From assembly GCA_963755985.1 (NCBI GenBank), contig CAVWLO010000002.1, positions 744,001 through 808,000 on the forward strand: a DNA stretch of 64,000 nucleotides. Direction: 5' to 3'. Below, piece after piece: positions 17,765 to 26,529 of the stretch (its first letter is position 1; every line of letters starts with the position of its first letter). The position numbers and the translations under genes were made by a program. Source of the DNA: DASXMT01 sp963755985. GTDB taxonomy: Bacteria; Actinomycetota; Acidimicrobiia; Acidimicrobiales; RAAP-2. The notes below the pieces were generated by a model that was given only the letters and a program-made list of their open reading frames with translations, was not told where the DNA came from and made no database searches.

Positions 17765-18373
17765 TCAGGGATCCAAGCCGCGCCGCTGCGGGTGGATGGA
17801 CTCGCCTCGCGCCAGCATGGCCACGAACTGTCCGATGCGCCGAGCCCGGGTATCGGCACGCTTGGCCGATTGGATCCGGTAGAGCACGGCGTAGCGGTTC
17901 TGCCTGGTGAGGACCTCGAACATGGCTAATGCCCGCGGCTCGGCGGCCAGAGCCTCCTCCAGGTCGTGTGGCACCTCCATGCTGGCCTGGCCGGCGTAGG
18001 CGCCGTCCCAGCGTCCATCGGCCTTCGCCCGTTCCATCGCGGCGATCCCGGCCGGCTGCATCCGTCCCTCGGCGACCAATCGCTCGACCATCTCGACGTT
18101 TCGCTTTGACCACGGGCTACGAGGCCGCCGGGGAGTGAACCGTTGGCGGTAGGTGTCCTCGCCGAGGCGACGGACCTGGCCGTCGATCCAGCCGTGGCAC
18201 AAGGCTTCGTCCAATGCCTGATCGTAGGAGAGGCTGGTCGGCTCGAGCGTGCCCTTCTTGGCCAGGACCAACCATACCCCGGCAGAGTCCTCGTGCCGGT
18301 GCAACCAGGCCCGCCACGCATCTGCGTCGGCCACGACGAGCTCGGTTAGGTCGCCGGCCGGGTCGCCCGCCAT
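17765..18373 (-). CDS. YdeI/OmpD-associated family protein
   Basis: 202 residues from ATG 18373. The pattern AWRAWLHRHEDSAGVWLVLAKKG is followed by SYDQALDEALCHGWIDGQVRRL and by RFTPRRPRSPWSKRNVE, which is diagnostic of the YdeI/OmpD-associated family (DUF1905-linked). The C-terminal part ends with a helical SAKRADTRARRIGQFV segment. The biochemical role is not established. The start lies only 7 bp after the carbonic anhydrase stop, so the two are probably co-transcribed. Confidence 0.88.
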   Translation of the reverse strand: MAGDPAGDLTELVVADADAWRAWLHRHEDSAGVWLVLAKKGTLEPTSLSYDQALDEALCHGWIDGQVRRLGEDTYRQRFTPRRPRSPWSKRNVEMVERLVAEGRMQPAGIAAMERAKADGRWDGAYAGQASMEVPHDLEEALAAEPRALAMFEVLTRQNRYAVLYRIQSAKRADTRARRIGQFVAMLARGESIHPQRRGLDP

Positions 18374-18380
18374 GGTGATC

Positions 18381-18882
18381 TCAGCCCCCGCTGGGAATGA
18401 CCCTGGCGACCACGCCCGTCTGGACGTCGTAGCGCCATCCTTCGACCGAGATGCCGTCCGGGAGGACCGCGCAGGTTCGTACCGCGTCAACGTCAGTGGC
18501 CAGTGCGTCATCGGGATCGTTCATGGTCAGGAAGTCCCAGCCCGCCGAGTTGGCGGCCTGTGCGTCGCTCAGACCCGATCTGATCTCCGCTTCACCGCCG
18601 CGGGCGAGGGCGCAGTCGGTGTGGTGCATCACGGCGATGTGGGTCACGCCAAGGAACGTCGTGGCCAGAACCAGGGAGCGCAGGACGTCGGGTGTGACCC
18701 GTGCGCCGGCGTTGCGGAGGATCTTGGCGTCGCCCGGGTGCAGGCCGAGCATGGTCAACGGTTCGATCCGGCTGTCGATACAGGTCACCAGGCCGAAGCC
18801 CTTGGCTGCTCGGCCCGGGATCCCCTGGAGGGAAAATTTACCGAGAGTAACGGCGGTTGGCGGCAAGCAAGTCGTCGAACAT
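18381..18882 (-). CDS. Beta-class carbonic anhydrase, with an apparent 1-base insertion near the 5' end
   Basis: The uninterrupted frame starts only at TTG 18866, but 16 bases further upstream (ATG 18882) the adjacent frame encodes MFDDLLAANRRYS, the expected N terminus of this family, and ends at a TAA. Removing one base from TCTC at about 18843-18850 joins the two as RRYSGKFSLQGIP. The zinc and active-site motifs are intact: CIDSR (Cys, Asp, Arg) and, about 50 residues later, HHTDC. The enzyme hydrates CO2 to bicarbonate. About 166 residues in the joined reading. Joined reading favoured; TTG initiation remains possible. Confidence 0.8.
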
Positions 18883-19019
18883 TGACCGACAGTTTCTCAG
18901 ATGGGCGAGACGGTGTCGCATACCTGCACCCAGGTTCATCGTCGGCCGAGAGAGCGCGTGCGATCGAGACATGGTATGACAGGTCGCTACAGGTCGATAC
19001 GGGCAAAATGGGGGTCGGT

Positions 19020-20162
19020 ATGGAGTTCGGGTACTTCGCGCAGGTCTTCGTGCCAGACAAGGTGGCCGAGACCACTCCGGGGTACGAGCAGCGCCGCCTT
19101 CTCGACAACCTCGAGCTCTCGATCAGGGCCGAAGAATTCGGGTTCAAGTATGTGTGGGCGTCCGAGCACCACTTTCTCCGCGAGTACTCGCACATGTCGG
19201 CTCCCGAGGTGTTCCTGGCTTCGGTGGCCTCGCGCACCGAGCGCATCCATCTGGGATCGGCAATCTTCAACATCACGGCACCGGTCAACCACCCGGTACG
19301 CACGGCCGAGAGGGCGGCCATGCTCGACAACCTGTCCGACGGTCGCTTCGAACTGGGCACAGGCCGGGGATCGTCGACCACCGAAATGTTCGGGTTCGGG
19401 ATCCCCGAGATAGACCATTCGAAGGTCCTGTGGGACGAGGCAATTCGCGAGATCCCCAAGATGTGGCGTGACGGGTTCTATTCGTACGAGGGCGAGTCCT
19501 TCTCGGTGCCTCCCCGGGAGATCTTTCCGAAGCCCGTCGCCCGCCCCCACCCACCGATGTGGGTGGCCTGCGGCAATCCGCCGACCTTCGAGAAGGCGGG
19601 CCGCATGGGACTCGGCGTCCTGTGCTTCACCGTCGGGGCCCCTGCGGAACTGGCCCGCTTGATCGAGGTGTACAAGAACGCGGTCCAAGAGGCCGAGCCG
19701 GTTGGCGACTTCGTCAACGACAACGTGATGTGCGTAACCCATCTCTCGTGCATGCCCGACCGCAATGAGGCGTTCGAGCTCAACACCCATATCGACATGC
19801 GTTTGTACCAGAGCCTTGTCTACCGATGGCTCAACACGTTCCCGAAGCCGGCCGGGGTACCCGATTGGCCCGCTGTCATGCCCGAGCCCACCCTTGACGA
19901 GATCAAACAGCAGGTCGATGCCGGGATCATTGCCGTTGGCGACCCGGAGGACTGCGCCCGGGTCTGCCAGCAGTACGAATCGGCCGGCGCCGATCAATTG
20001 GTCGTGAGCCCCATGACCACGACGATGCCGTTCGAGACAGCCGTGGCGAGCATGAAGCTCTTCGGTCAGGAGGTCATCCCCCGTTTCGACACCGATCCGA
20101 CGTTCCGGTCCGACCGCATGCGCGAGGCCGCGCTGACGACCGGCGATCGGTCCTTGAGCTGA
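19020..20162 (+). CDS. LLM-class flavin-dependent oxidoreductase (luciferase-like)
   Basis: 380 residues from ATG 19020, which has GGGGG just upstream; ATG 19008 is an in-frame alternative. Luciferase-like monooxygenase features: MEFGYFAQ at the N terminus, WASEHHFLREYSHM near residue 43, LGSAIFNITAPVNHPVRTAERAAMLDNLSDGRFELGTGRG (spread over about 80-120) and PHPPMWVACGNPPTFEKAG near 178. These enzymes use FMN or F420. A gene for an EthD-like protein follows 18 bp downstream on the same strand, which suggests that they act together on one substrate. Confidence 0.9.
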   Translation: MEFGYFAQVFVPDKVAETTPGYEQRRLLDNLELSIRAEEFGFKYVWASEHHFLREYSHMSAPEVFLASVASRTERIHLGSAIFNITAPVNHPVRTAERAAMLDNLSDGRFELGTGRGSSTTEMFGFGIPEIDHSKVLWDEAIREIPKMWRDGFYSYEGESFSVPPREIFPKPVARPHPPMWVACGNPPTFEKAGRMGLGVLCFTVGAPAELARLIEVYKNAVQEAEPVGDFVNDNVMCVTHLSCMPDRNEAFELNTHIDMRLYQSLVYRWLNTFPKPAGVPDWPAVMPEPTLDEIKQQVDAGIIAVGDPEDCARVCQQYESAGADQLVVSPMTTTMPFETAVASMKLFGQEVIPRFDTDPTFRSDRMREAALTTGDRSLS

Positions 20163-20180
20163 TCAGCCGGTTTTCGGACC

Positions 20181-20981
20181 GTGGACTCACCGGTGAAGAT
20201 CGGGAACATGCTGTTCACTATGGTGGATCCGCATCGCGGCCACGAGGTTGCCTACAACCGATGGTATGAGCGAGATCACTTCTATGCCGGGTGTCTGATC
20301 TTTCCCGGTCTGTTTGCCGGACGTCGTTGGGTGGCGCCCCGGTACCTCAAGGACCTCCGGTTCCCGGAGACGAGCCCATTCGCCGACCCGGTCCAAGCCG
20401 GGTCGTTCCTCTCCATCTACTGGCGCCACCAGGGAATGGAGCAGGCCGGGCAGGACTGGGACGGCCCCAGCGTCTACTGGCTCTATGAGAACGGCAGGGG
20501 CTTCGACGAACGAACCCACGCCCACACGGCCAACTACGACTTCGTGAGCGTGACCTACAAGGACGATGATGGCGTTCCGATCGAGCTGGCTCTCGACCAT
20601 GACTTCGCCGGTTTGGCCGTGGTGGTGACCGAGCCGGCAGACGGCGTGACCTCCGAGCAGTTGGCGGCCTGGCTCGAAGCATCCGCTGCTCCATCGTTGT
20701 TCGCCCACGAGGGCCCCGATGCGCTGGCATCGTGGACCCTGGACGAGCAATTCCGGTCGTCGAGCCGGCGGGAGTCGCCGATGTCCCTCGGGACCTCAGG
20801 CGGGGACGAGAACCGCATCGTGCAGCTCTGCTTCCTCAGCACCGAGCCCAGACAGTGCTGGGATGCGTTCCGACAGTACGGCGAGGCGATCGACCGTGGT
20901 GGCATCGGCCAGGTCACCTTTGCCGCGCCGTTCCTTCCCACCGTCATCGGCACCGACACCTACGTCGACCAACTCTGGTAG
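20181..20981 (+). CDS. Conserved hypothetical protein, EthD/dimeric alpha-beta-barrel-like
   Basis: 266 residues from GTG 20181; GTG 20193 is an equally good start. The N-terminal part (NMLFTMVDP, then HEVAYNRWYERDHFYAGCLIFPGLFAGRRWVAP) has the shape of a dimeric alpha-beta barrel of the EthD type, where a WYERDH-like helix follows strand 1, and a second similar half may follow around residue 130. I do not recognise a defined family. Its place 18 bp after the LLM oxidoreductase points to a shared pathway. No signal peptide or membrane segment. Confidence 0.65.
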   Translation: MDSPVKIGNMLFTMVDPHRGHEVAYNRWYERDHFYAGCLIFPGLFAGRRWVAPRYLKDLRFPETSPFADPVQAGSFLSIYWRHQGMEQAGQDWDGPSVYWLYENGRGFDERTHAHTANYDFVSVTYKDDDGVPIELALDHDFAGLAVVVTEPADGVTSEQLAAWLEASAAPSLFAHEGPDALASWTLDEQFRSSSRRESPMSLGTSGGDENRIVQLCFLSTEPRQCWDAFRQYGEAIDRGGIGQVTFAAPFLPTVIGTDTYVDQLW

Positions 20982-21028
20982 CAGGACGGCCTCCCGGTCG
21001 CCGGTTCTTCCCGGTAGGCCACAGCCGT

Positions 21029-21766
21029 TCACCACCACGTGATCGGATAGTGCTGGCTCTCATCTGACGACAGGTTGTTCATCACGACTGCGACGACGAG
21101 CAGGATTAAGGCACCAAGAAGGACCGGGGTCAGGACGAATTCATAGCCCAACTTGTGGACACTTGCCGGCCCGAGCACGGCGATCAATGCGGTCGCACCC
21201 GCCGGCGGGTGCAGCGTGTGGGTGACCTGCATGATGGCGATGGCGGTGGCAACGGCGAGCGCAGCCGCCAGTCCCAGATCGAGGCCGAACAGCTTGTACG
21301 AGGTGACTCCCACCAATGCCGCGATCGCTTGGCCGACCAGGAGGTTGCGCGGTTGCGCGAAATCGGACTTCGGAGCGGCATAGAGCAATGCCGCCGACGC
21401 ACCGAACGATCCGATGAGGAACAGCTTGGTCGAGGCGGGCATGTTCGGGTACAGACTCGGGATCGAGATCAGGTAGATCCCGATGAATCCACTACACCAG
21501 GTAAGGATCACGATGGGTACCCGGACTCGACTCGAGGCCGATCGTGACGCCTTTGCGCCCATGCGCCCGAAATAGACGGACAGAAATGACGGTCGGTGCT
21601 GATCCCCCAGCGGGCTGGCCCCCGTGTTCAACGGTGCAGCCCGTTCGACCAATTCTTCCGGTCCTTCCGGTCCTGGCGCTTCGTTTGGTCCTTCCGGTCC
21701 TGGCGCCGACGAATCAGGTGAGCGAGGGTCACGGCTCATCGGTGGGGGCGGCTCGGGCTCTTTCAT
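21029..21766 (-). CDS. HPP-family integral membrane protein
   Basis: 245 residues from the ATG at 21766. The first 75 residues are Pro/Gly/Glu-rich with a repeated PGPEGP motif, encoded by imperfect 27-bp DNA repeats. The rest has four hydrophobic helices, with FGASAALLYAAPKSDFAQPRNLLVGQAI and THTLHPPAGATALIAVLGP containing the conserved HPP that names the family. Some HPP proteins act in nitrite transport; the role here is unknown. It is convergent with the EthD-like gene. Confidence 0.88.
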   Translation of the reverse strand: MKEPEPPPPMSRDPRSPDSSAPGPEGPNEAPGPEGPEELVERAAPLNTGASPLGDQHRPSFLSVYFGRMGAKASRSASSRVRVPIVILTWCSGFIGIYLISIPSLYPNMPASTKLFLIGSFGASAALLYAAPKSDFAQPRNLLVGQAIAALVGVTSYKLFGLDLGLAAALAVATAIAIMQVTHTLHPPAGATALIAVLGPASVHKLGYEFVLTPVLLGALILLVVAVVMNNLSSDESQHYPITWW

Positions 21767-21954
21767 GCGCAACGATACCTTGCCAAAGGGTCTGTACCAC
21801 TGTCTCGATCACTGCCTCGCCACAACGATGCATCCCATACGTGCTCCAGGGCTTCACAACGATGCCTCCCGTACTTGCCCGAGGGCTTTCGGACTCCTCC
21901 TGACGGCCCGTATCGTGTAGCGGCAACAGACCGAGCCCCAAGGGGGATGACGAT

Positions 21955-22593
21955 ATGGGTGATGAAGCAGTAAGAGCGTCTACGCTCCTCAAGCTGGGGG
22001 CGGCCACGCTAGGCGAGTCAGGAGCGCTGCTGATGCACCCACGTGTTGCGGCAGTGTGGCCTGGGGCGGCAGTGGCCGCGCCGGCCTATCCGGTTCTCTG
22101 CTCGCCTGCCGACAACCTGGCGATCCACGCCGCGGTCGTCCGGGCCCCGAAGGGCAGCGTGCTGGTGGTCGACGCCAGCCACGTGCCAGAGCGCGGGTAT
22201 TGGGGCGAGGTCCTGACCACCGGAGCCGAGGCACGGGGACTCGCCGGACTGGTGATCGACGGTGGCGTACGGGACCGGTCAGCGCTGGAGGCGCATGGCT
22301 TCCCGGTCTTCGCCACCATGGTGGCACTGCGGGGCGCGACAAAGAAGCGCCCGGGCACCACCGGCTCCCCCGTACGGGTCGGGGACGCGCCGGTGGCCAG
22401 TGGCGACTGGGTCGTGGCCGACGCCGACGGCGTCGTGGTGATCCCCTCCGGCCAAGTGAACATTGTCATGGCCGCCGGCCGAGCCCGGGCCGACAAGGAG
22501 GAGGGCCTCTTCGCCGCCCTGCGGGAGGGCAGGACCACAGTCGAGCTGCTCGAGCTCGACACGTCGCCCATCAGCGAGGGTTCACTCGGTTGA
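21955..22593 (+). CDS. RraA-like protein / 4-hydroxy-4-methyl-2-oxoglutarate aldolase family
   Basis: 212 residues, preceded by AAGGGGGATGACG. The family core is present: an early LGAATLGESGA, then DNLAIHAAVVRAPKGSVLVVD and GLVIDGGVRDRSALE (about residues 96-111), where the GG.RD loop forms the divalent-metal and pyruvate site of HMG/CHA aldolases. RraA proteins proper inhibit RNase E, but this subgroup is more often an aldolase or oxaloacetate decarboxylase. The neighbouring hydroxyacid dehydrogenase and SDR genes favour a metabolic role. Confidence 0.85.
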   Translation: MGDEAVRASTLLKLGAATLGESGALLMHPRVAAVWPGAAVAAPAYPVLCSPADNLAIHAAVVRAPKGSVLVVDASHVPERGYWGEVLTTGAEARGLAGLVIDGGVRDRSALEAHGFPVFATMVALRGATKKRPGTTGSPVRVGDAPVASGDWVVADADGVVVIPSGQVNIVMAAGRARADKEEGLFAALREGRTTVELLELDTSPISEGSLG

Positions 22594-22629
22594 CCGGTTG
22601 AGCCGGGCAACGCCTGCAGACGGCCGCCG

Positions 22630-23238
22630 TCAGACCAGATCGCGCCCGAGCAAGGCGGCTAGCTCTCGCGGCTTGGTGATGGATGGCACGTCGGCGTCCC
22701 CGGTCCACGAAGGCCGGGGAGGGGCATCGGTCCGAGCCCACGCTGGTCCGTCCGGCCAGAACCGACGGGTCATCCGCTGTTCGGGGTCGTCCGCACCGGC
22801 GCGCCGACATGCCTCGGCGTACGCCATGCTCGTGCGGCGTGCCCCGGGCAAGTCCCAGAAATCCTCCTCGGATGCCCATAGTCCGCCGCCTGCATACCGG
22901 ATGACGGACAGACCAGCAAAGTCCCAGAAATCCGGCCCCCCTGCGTCGGGGTTGTCTCGACGGTTCTGGCAGTGGAACACCACCGTGTCGCCGTCGATGG
23001 TGTACCAGTCGAGAACCGTATAGACCTCAGGAACGCCCTTCATGACGGCGGCGATCCACAGCGCTACCTCGTCACGCCCATGAAGCTCACCCCAGAAGTG
23101 GTCGTGGTAAACCACGTCCGGAGCGAACAGGTCCACCCATGTGGCCCAATCCTCGTCGACGCACCCCACCTTCCACCAGTGGGCGAAGGCCTGTTCCACC
23201 TCGTCGCGGGTACCTTCAACACGCCGTGCCTCAGTCAT
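22630..23238 (-). CDS. SnoaL-like (NTF2-fold) protein
   Basis: 202 residues. The first 130 have the NTF2/SnoaL layout: AFAHWWKVGCVDEDWATWVDLFAPDVVYHDHFWGELHGRDEV then DWYTIDGDTVVFHCQNRRDN, consistent with a cone-shaped ligand-binding fold. The C-terminal 60 residues are Pro/Arg-rich with no motif. Members are isomerases, cyclases, dehydratases or binding proteins, so the activity cannot be named. It is convergent with the RraA-like gene. Confidence 0.8.
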   Translation of the reverse strand: MTEARRVEGTRDEVEQAFAHWWKVGCVDEDWATWVDLFAPDVVYHDHFWGELHGRDEVALWIAAVMKGVPEVYTVLDWYTIDGDTVVFHCQNRRDNPDAGGPDFWDFAGLSVIRYAGGGLWASEEDFWDLPGARRTSMAYAEACRRAGADDPEQRMTRRFWPDGPAWARTDAPPRPSWTGDADVPSITKPRELAALLGRDLV

Positions 23239-23615
23239 GCCGTTTCCTCCCTACCTGCACGTTGGTGATGAGCAAGCCGGCCAACCGACGAAGGCCCACG
23301 GGCCACCGATCTGCGGGCCGTCGGTCCACCTCGCTTCCCAACTGCCCCCCGGCAAAGGACTCACAGCATCGGCTCGTTGAGCGCTTGCGAGAACCGATCC
23401 GAAGTTTGCCGCTTTGTCTGCAGTTTGAGCCTCCGGAAAAGCATTGTAATCACTATCCTCGACCAGTCGTCTGAACGCCTCCAATGCAGGCCTCCAATTC
23501 CCAGGCGGCTGGGCCTCCAATGCGGTGTCTGGGCAAGCCGACCAAGAGGCCGCAAAGCTTGACTGGTTCTTCGGACCATCACCGACCGACCTGTCGCCGG
23601 GGGGACGGCTGGCAC
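23239..23615. other. Intergenic region, no gene recognised
   Basis: 377 bp between two minus-strand genes. It includes an AT-richer stretch around 23395-23470 that may hold the SnoaL gene promoter, and repeated CCTCCAAT words around 23478-23520. Open frames here show no conserved features. Confidence 0.5.
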
Positions 23616-24566
23616 TCAGGCGCTGACCAGATTGGGCGGAGTATTCCCAGCCAAGACATCGCAGATGCCCTGGGCGGCCAGCCGGGCCATCCGGGTCCGG
23701 GTCTCGGTGGTCGAGCTCCCGACATGGGGCAAGAGCACGGTCCGGGGCGCGGCAAGGAGGCGGGGGTTGATCTCCGGCTCGCCGTCGTAGACGTCGAGGC
23801 CGACGGCGAACAGGGAGGCGGACTCGAGCGCGTCGACCAAGGCGTCCTCGTCCACGACGGGCCCTCGGGCCGTGTTGACGAGGACGGCGGTCGGCTTCAT
23901 AAGGGCCAGTTCCCTCGCACCGATCAGATGGCGGGTCGCTTCGGTGAGGGGCACGTGCAGGCTGACCACGTCGGCCGGGGCCAGCAGATCATCCAAGTCG
24001 GACACGTAGCCCGGATGACCGGTCTTCGTCCGGCTGTGATGGATGACCTCCATGTCGAAGCCCTCGGCCCGTCTGGCCACCTCCCGGGCGATCCTGCCGT
24101 ATCCGACCAATCCGAGCACGCCTCCGTGGATGTCGCGGGCGAGGTAGTCCATGAACCCCCATCCACCCCAGTGACCGGCCCTCAGGTCCCGTTCCGCCTC
24201 CGACGCCAGTCGGCTGGATGCCAAGATCAGAAGGAAGGCCAAATCAGCCGTGGTCTTGTCGAGCACCCCTGGCGTGTTGCACACTGCGATCCCCACAGCG
24301 CCGGCCACGACCAGGTCTATGTTGTCGAATCCGACGGCTGCGGTGCCGACCACACGGAGCCGTCCGGCCGCGCCCGCTCGGAGGACCGGCTCGTCGATGC
24401 GATCGGTGAGCAGGCAGAGGATGCCATCGACGTCGGGCGCCAGCGCCACCAGCTCCTCGGGCTCATAGCGGTCGTCCTCAGCCTTCTGCACGACGGTATG
24501 GCCGGCGTGGACCAGAGGATCGAGGCCGCCCTCGGGAAGGCGGTGGGTGACAAGGACTCGAGCCAC
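23616..24566 (-). CDS. D-isomer-specific 2-hydroxyacid dehydrogenase (glyoxylate/hydroxypyruvate reductase-like)
   Basis: 316 residues from GTG 24566, 2 bp after the cupin stop, which gives a normal N terminus (ARVLVTHRLPEGGLD). A longer opening to 24617 would overlap the cupin gene by 50 bp. Key features are VVGTAAVGFDNID, the Rossmann loop LGLVGYGRIAREVARRA, NTARGPVVDEDAL (substrate/cofactor Arg), GLDVYDGEPE (catalytic Glu) and LLPHVGSSTTETR (catalytic His). It reduces 2-oxoacids such as glyoxylate or hydroxypyruvate, or oxidises the matching D-hydroxyacids. Confidence 0.92.
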   Translation of the reverse strand: MARVLVTHRLPEGGLDPLVHAGHTVVQKAEDDRYEPEELVALAPDVDGILCLLTDRIDEPVLRAGAAGRLRVVGTAAVGFDNIDLVVAGAVGIAVCNTPGVLDKTTADLAFLLILASSRLASEAERDLRAGHWGGWGFMDYLARDIHGGVLGLVGYGRIAREVARRAEGFDMEVIHHSRTKTGHPGYVSDLDDLLAPADVVSLHVPLTEATRHLIGARELALMKPTAVLVNTARGPVVDEDALVDALESASLFAVGLDVYDGEPEINPRLLAAPRTVLLPHVGSSTTETRTRMARLAAQGICDVLAGNTPPNLVSA

Positions 24567-24567
24567 G

Positions 24568-24951
24568 TCAATGGTTGGTGTAGTCGACGGGCCCCGCGCC
24601 CTGGACTCCGATGGCAAAGCAGAAGCAGTGGATCGGCGCGTGATCGCTCACCGGTCGGAGGGTATGTACCGCATCGGGTGGGATGTAGACCAGGTCACCC
24701 TGGACGATCTCACGATCCTCGCCTTCAATGGTCATGGTCCCCCGGCCGCTGAGGACGTAATAGAACTCGTGGGTCGGGTGGGAGTGGGGCTCGACGGCTC
24801 CGCCTCCTGGCACCTCGAACTCATTGACCAGTTCGAGGAAGCCGCCGTCGGTGGCCTCCTTCATCTCCCGGGACGCCACCATCCACCACACGGGTACTGT
24901 GCCGTTGTGCTCAACGATCGGCGCTGCGTCCTCGATGCTCCGCACATCCAT
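24568..24951 (-). CDS. Single-domain cupin protein
   Basis: 127 residues from ATG 24951, with GGGG upstream at a long spacing. The cupin motif 1 is GGAVEPHSHPTHEFYYVLSGRG (split across about residues 59-80) with the metal-binding His, His and Glu; motif 2 is GDLVYIPPDAVHTLRP with the fourth ligand His. Its stop lies 1 base before the dehydrogenase start, so they form one operon. The substrate is unknown, but small cupins beside hydroxyacid enzymes often act on the same acids. Confidence 0.85.
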   Translation of the reverse strand: MDVRSIEDAAPIVEHNGTVPVWWMVASREMKEATDGGFLELVNEFEVPGGGAVEPHSHPTHEFYYVLSGRGTMTIEGEDREIVQGDLVYIPPDAVHTLRPVSDHAPIHCFCFAIGVQGAGPVDYTNH

Positions 24952-25043
24952 TGGCCGGTGTCCCCTCTGCTCTCCACCCTGCGATTCCGTAGGCTGTACC
25001 GCTGTCAGATTAGATCGACATCCGTCCAAGGAATGGAGGTCCG

Positions 25044-25556
25044 GTGGAAGTACCGGAACGGAGGGTGCGCCAGGTGGGACCGGAACCCCTTACCGAGGAT
25101 TCATGGTCTCCCTTCGGCTGGCTGCCGGTGGAGGACACCGACCCCGGTGACGGGACCCACCGGCTCGAGTACCAGTGGGCCGACCCCCACGTCAACATCA
25201 TCGGGCACGGCCGGTCCGAGGTACCCGCCGTCCCGGGTGGCCTGGTGTGCGAGATGCTCTACCGTCACGGCACCCACACCCAGGCAATCATGCCTCTCGA
25301 CCACCCCTGCGTGATCGCCGTGGCGCCCGCCGGTCTCGGGTTCGACGGCCAGGCCGATGCCGATCTCATCAAGGTTTTCGCCATCGAACCGCTCGAGTCC
25401 CTCGTGCTCGCTCGCGGCACCTGGCACTGGGGGCCGTTCCCCACCCGTAGTGAATCCGTGCGCCTGTTCAACGTCCAGGGCATCCGCTATGCCGAGGACA
25501 ACGAAATGGTGGACCTGGCCGGCCGGGGCATGGCCCTCGAGGTCTTGGTGCCGTAA
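25044..25556 (+). CDS. Ureidoglycolate lyase (AllA)-like protein
   Basis: 170 residues. The order PFGWLPVED, then EMLYRHGTHTQAIMPLDHPCVIAVAP, then KVFAIEPLESLVLARGTWHWGPFP matches the ureidoglycolate lyase fold, a cupin-like family that cuts ureidoglycolate to glyoxylate and urea. A 2-hydroxyacid dehydrogenase that may reduce glyoxylate is encoded 500 bp away on the other strand. No other purine-degradation gene is near, so the real substrate may differ. The stop codon lies inside the first unit of a 21-bp direct repeat. Confidence 0.72.
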   Translation: MEVPERRVRQVGPEPLTEDSWSPFGWLPVEDTDPGDGTHRLEYQWADPHVNIIGHGRSEVPAVPGGLVCEMLYRHGTHTQAIMPLDHPCVIAVAPAGLGFDGQADADLIKVFAIEPLESLVLARGTWHWGPFPTRSESVRLFNVQGIRYAEDNEMVDLAGRGMALEVLVP

Positions 25557-25591
25557 CCCACTTGTTGGGTACCGTAACCGATTGGTTGGGT
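25550..25591. repeat. Two 21-bp direct repeats at a gene junction, with hairpin potential
   Basis: Units SCCGTAACC-N-A-Y-T-N-GTTGGGT start at 25550 and 25571. The first contains the stop codon of the AllA-like gene and a perfect hairpin, AACCCA-CTTG-TTGGGT (25555-25570); the second has AACC-GATT-GGTT. It may act as a weak terminator before the SDR gene. Confidence 0.7.
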
Positions 25592-25649
25592 GGCTCAGGC
25601 GCCGAGGACACCGGAACGTGACGGTGAGGCCATGCCATGCTTGCGGGCT

Positions 25650-26434
25650 ATGGGGCTTCTCCAGGGACAAAAGGCAGTGGTGACCGGCGGAGGGTCTGGG
25701 ATCGGCCGAGCCACCTGCCGGCGGATGGCCGAAGAGGGCGCGCGGGTTGCCATTCTCGACATCGATGAGGGGGCTGCGAAATCGGTGGCGGCCGAGATCG
25801 GGGCTACGGCCCATGTCGCAGACGTCACTGATCCAGACGGCCTGCAGGCTGCGGTCGACCGGGCGGCGACGACGATGGACGGGATCACCACCCTGTTCAA
25901 CAACGCGGGTGTCGGCAGTGTGGCGCCACTGCACGAGTGGGCCCTGAGGAGTGGGACCGGCTCGTCCGGGTCAACCTGACCGGCGTGTACCTGGGCTTCC
26001 GGGCCGCCGTCCCCCATATTCGGGCGGCCGGGGGTGGCACCATCGTGAGCCCGCTCATCAGCGGAACCCGGCCCGCAGCAGGGGAGGCACCGTACGCGGC
26101 CGCCAAGGCCGGAGTGGCGGCCATCACGGCGTCTGCCGCGCTGGAGTACGAGCCATCCATCCGGGTCAACTCCATATCCCCGGAAAGGATCCTGACCAAG
26201 CTGACCGAGCCGCTATTGGAGGCATTTCCTCACGAGAAGGCCCGCTACGAGCGCACGACACCGATGGGTCGAGTCGGGGAACCGGGGGACGTGGCCGACG
26301 TCGTCGTGTTCCTCTGCTCGAACCTGGCCCGATTCGTCACCGGGCAGAACCTGGTCGTCGACGGGGGGATGACCCTGCACGGCTCGGGCGTGGATGGCAT
26401 CTTCGAGCAGGTCTTCGGGGACCGATCGGGCTGA
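25650..26434 (+). CDS. Short-chain dehydrogenase/reductase with an internal frameshift
   Basis: ATG 25650 gives the usual SDR distance to the cofactor loop (GGGSGIGRA). The first frame carries NNAGVGSVAPLHEW and then fails, ending at 25979. The adjacent frame continues with GPEEWDRLVRVNLTGVYLGF, an Ser/Tyr/Lys region (YAAAKAG, Tyr and Lys of the active site) and RFVTGQNLVVDGGMTLHG to 26434. One missing G in the GGG run at 25939-25941 restores HEWGPEEWDRL. The joined protein is about 261 residues, a normal SDR. The segment just before YAAAK reads SPLISGTRP, so the expected Ser is present. Confidence 0.85.
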
Positions 26435-26529
26435 GCGGCACGCGCGCCATCAGCAGCGTTTCGATCGGAGAGCTCGGGCCAGAAACTGCGGACCCCCCAT
26501 CCACTTACAGAGGAACCAATGGAAGTTGG

